DNA of 64,000 nt from Aurelia coerulea. Its lineage: Eukaryota; Cnidaria; Scyphozoa; Semaeostomeae; Ulmaridae. Both the position numbers and the translations under genes were made by a program. The notes beneath the pieces were generated by a model. It was not told where the DNA came from. It saw only the letters and a program-made list of their open reading frames with translations, and did not search any database. The DNA lies in contig CM076954.1 in NCBI GenBank assembly GCA_039566865.1, positions 11,060,001-11,124,000 of the forward strand. Reading direction: 5' to 3'. Shown here piece by piece: positions 63,630 through 64,000 of this stretch; the stretch's first letter is position 1; each line of letters opens with the position of its first letter.

Positions 63630-63917
63630 TAATTTTAGGAGCAAGTAGCTAATTAGCCTTAATTGGCAAATATCAATTGGCAACTACGCCAAATTTGATT
63701 GTTAGCCCAAATATCTCTGAATTGTTTTGATTGTATACATTAACACTGCCTGTAAATATCTCAGATGCTTCGTTGATTGTTTCGATTGTGTGCATAAATA
63801 ATGCCCATTGTTACAACATTCCTGATTCCTATGTACCTATGTAGGTAGGTAGGTAGGTGTATTCCTTCCGGTTGGAGCAAAAGCCCCTGCATAATGTTTT
63901 CATTCTTCAAACATAAA
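63630..63917. repeat. About 1.04-kb tandem repeat, copy 3 (right part)
   Basis: Continuation of copy 3 after the foldback element, with a small (GTAG)n stretch near 63840. It ends where AAAATAACACG replaces the expected ATTAAAGG. Confidence 0.8.
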
Positions 63918-64000
63918 AATAACACGAACACAAGCTGCGGAATGCCAGCGCGGCGGTATATATTTACGATTTTACCCATCAGGCTCTAGGAAGGAAACGA

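Overview
The window is animal nuclear DNA, most likely cnidarian and perhaps a stony coral or another anthozoan. That placement is an inference. It rests on the one host gene that can be recognised (an intron-containing CDK9 kinase), a THAP-domain exon, and a mobile-element mix typical of such genomes: Penelope-like elements with hammerhead ribozymes, a Crypton-type tyrosine recombinase, a P-element/THAP9-like transposase, LINEs, MITEs and Helitrons. Nothing here looks bacterial.

Layout. (1) 1-2129: a frameshifted P-element-like transposase remnant on the minus strand, cut by a Penelope terminal repeat. (2) 2130-5800: Penelope-like element (PLE) fragments. (3) 5800-13460: an island of non-PLE genes. 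It holds a Crypton-like tyrosine recombinase ORF (+), about four tandem 327-bp repeats, a short inverted-repeat element with TTA target duplications, and a three-exon minus-strand gene whose spliced product (about 852 codons) carries a superfamily 3 helicase domain. (4) 13480-24940: a PLE graveyard with at least two coding families and five terminal-repeat types, almost every piece abutting a (TA)n tract. Fifteen strong or plausible hammerhead cores occur at 2.3-24 kb, plus one doubtful one. (5) 25352-25443: first exon of a THAP protein (-), divergent from CDK9 (+), for which three coding exons are found (27857-27938, 33481-33571, 35662-36521). The exon carrying its N-terminus was not found. 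Its introns contain LINE pieces and a large inverted repeat. (6) 38072-64000: a tandem repeat of about 1.04 kb, interrupted at 39301-60709 by a block of about 21.4 kb that reads as a head-to-tail array of Helitron-like units. Each unit starts with TC, most end with hairpins plus CTAG, and three of the four internal junctions abut with no spacer. A foldback transposon with 338-bp inverted ends and 9-bp target duplications interrupts a later copy of the 1.04-kb repeat.

How it fits together. CDK9 (kinase subunit of P-TEFb, which phosphorylates the RNA polymerase II C-terminal domain) is the only clear cellular gene. Most other coding sequence belongs to mobile elements. Three systems deserve attention: the Helitron concatemer with its repeated E-box/NFI-like/CRE modules and 111-bp CCAAT-rich minisatellites; the PLE hammerheads, whose stem III is a self-complementary 2- or 4-nt segment that would favour dimers; and the recombinase plus SF3-helicase island, whose two sides share a repeat family.

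Limits: all homology calls are from motif recognition by eye. No alignment, folding or database search was run, and splice sites are inferred from consensus and reading phase.
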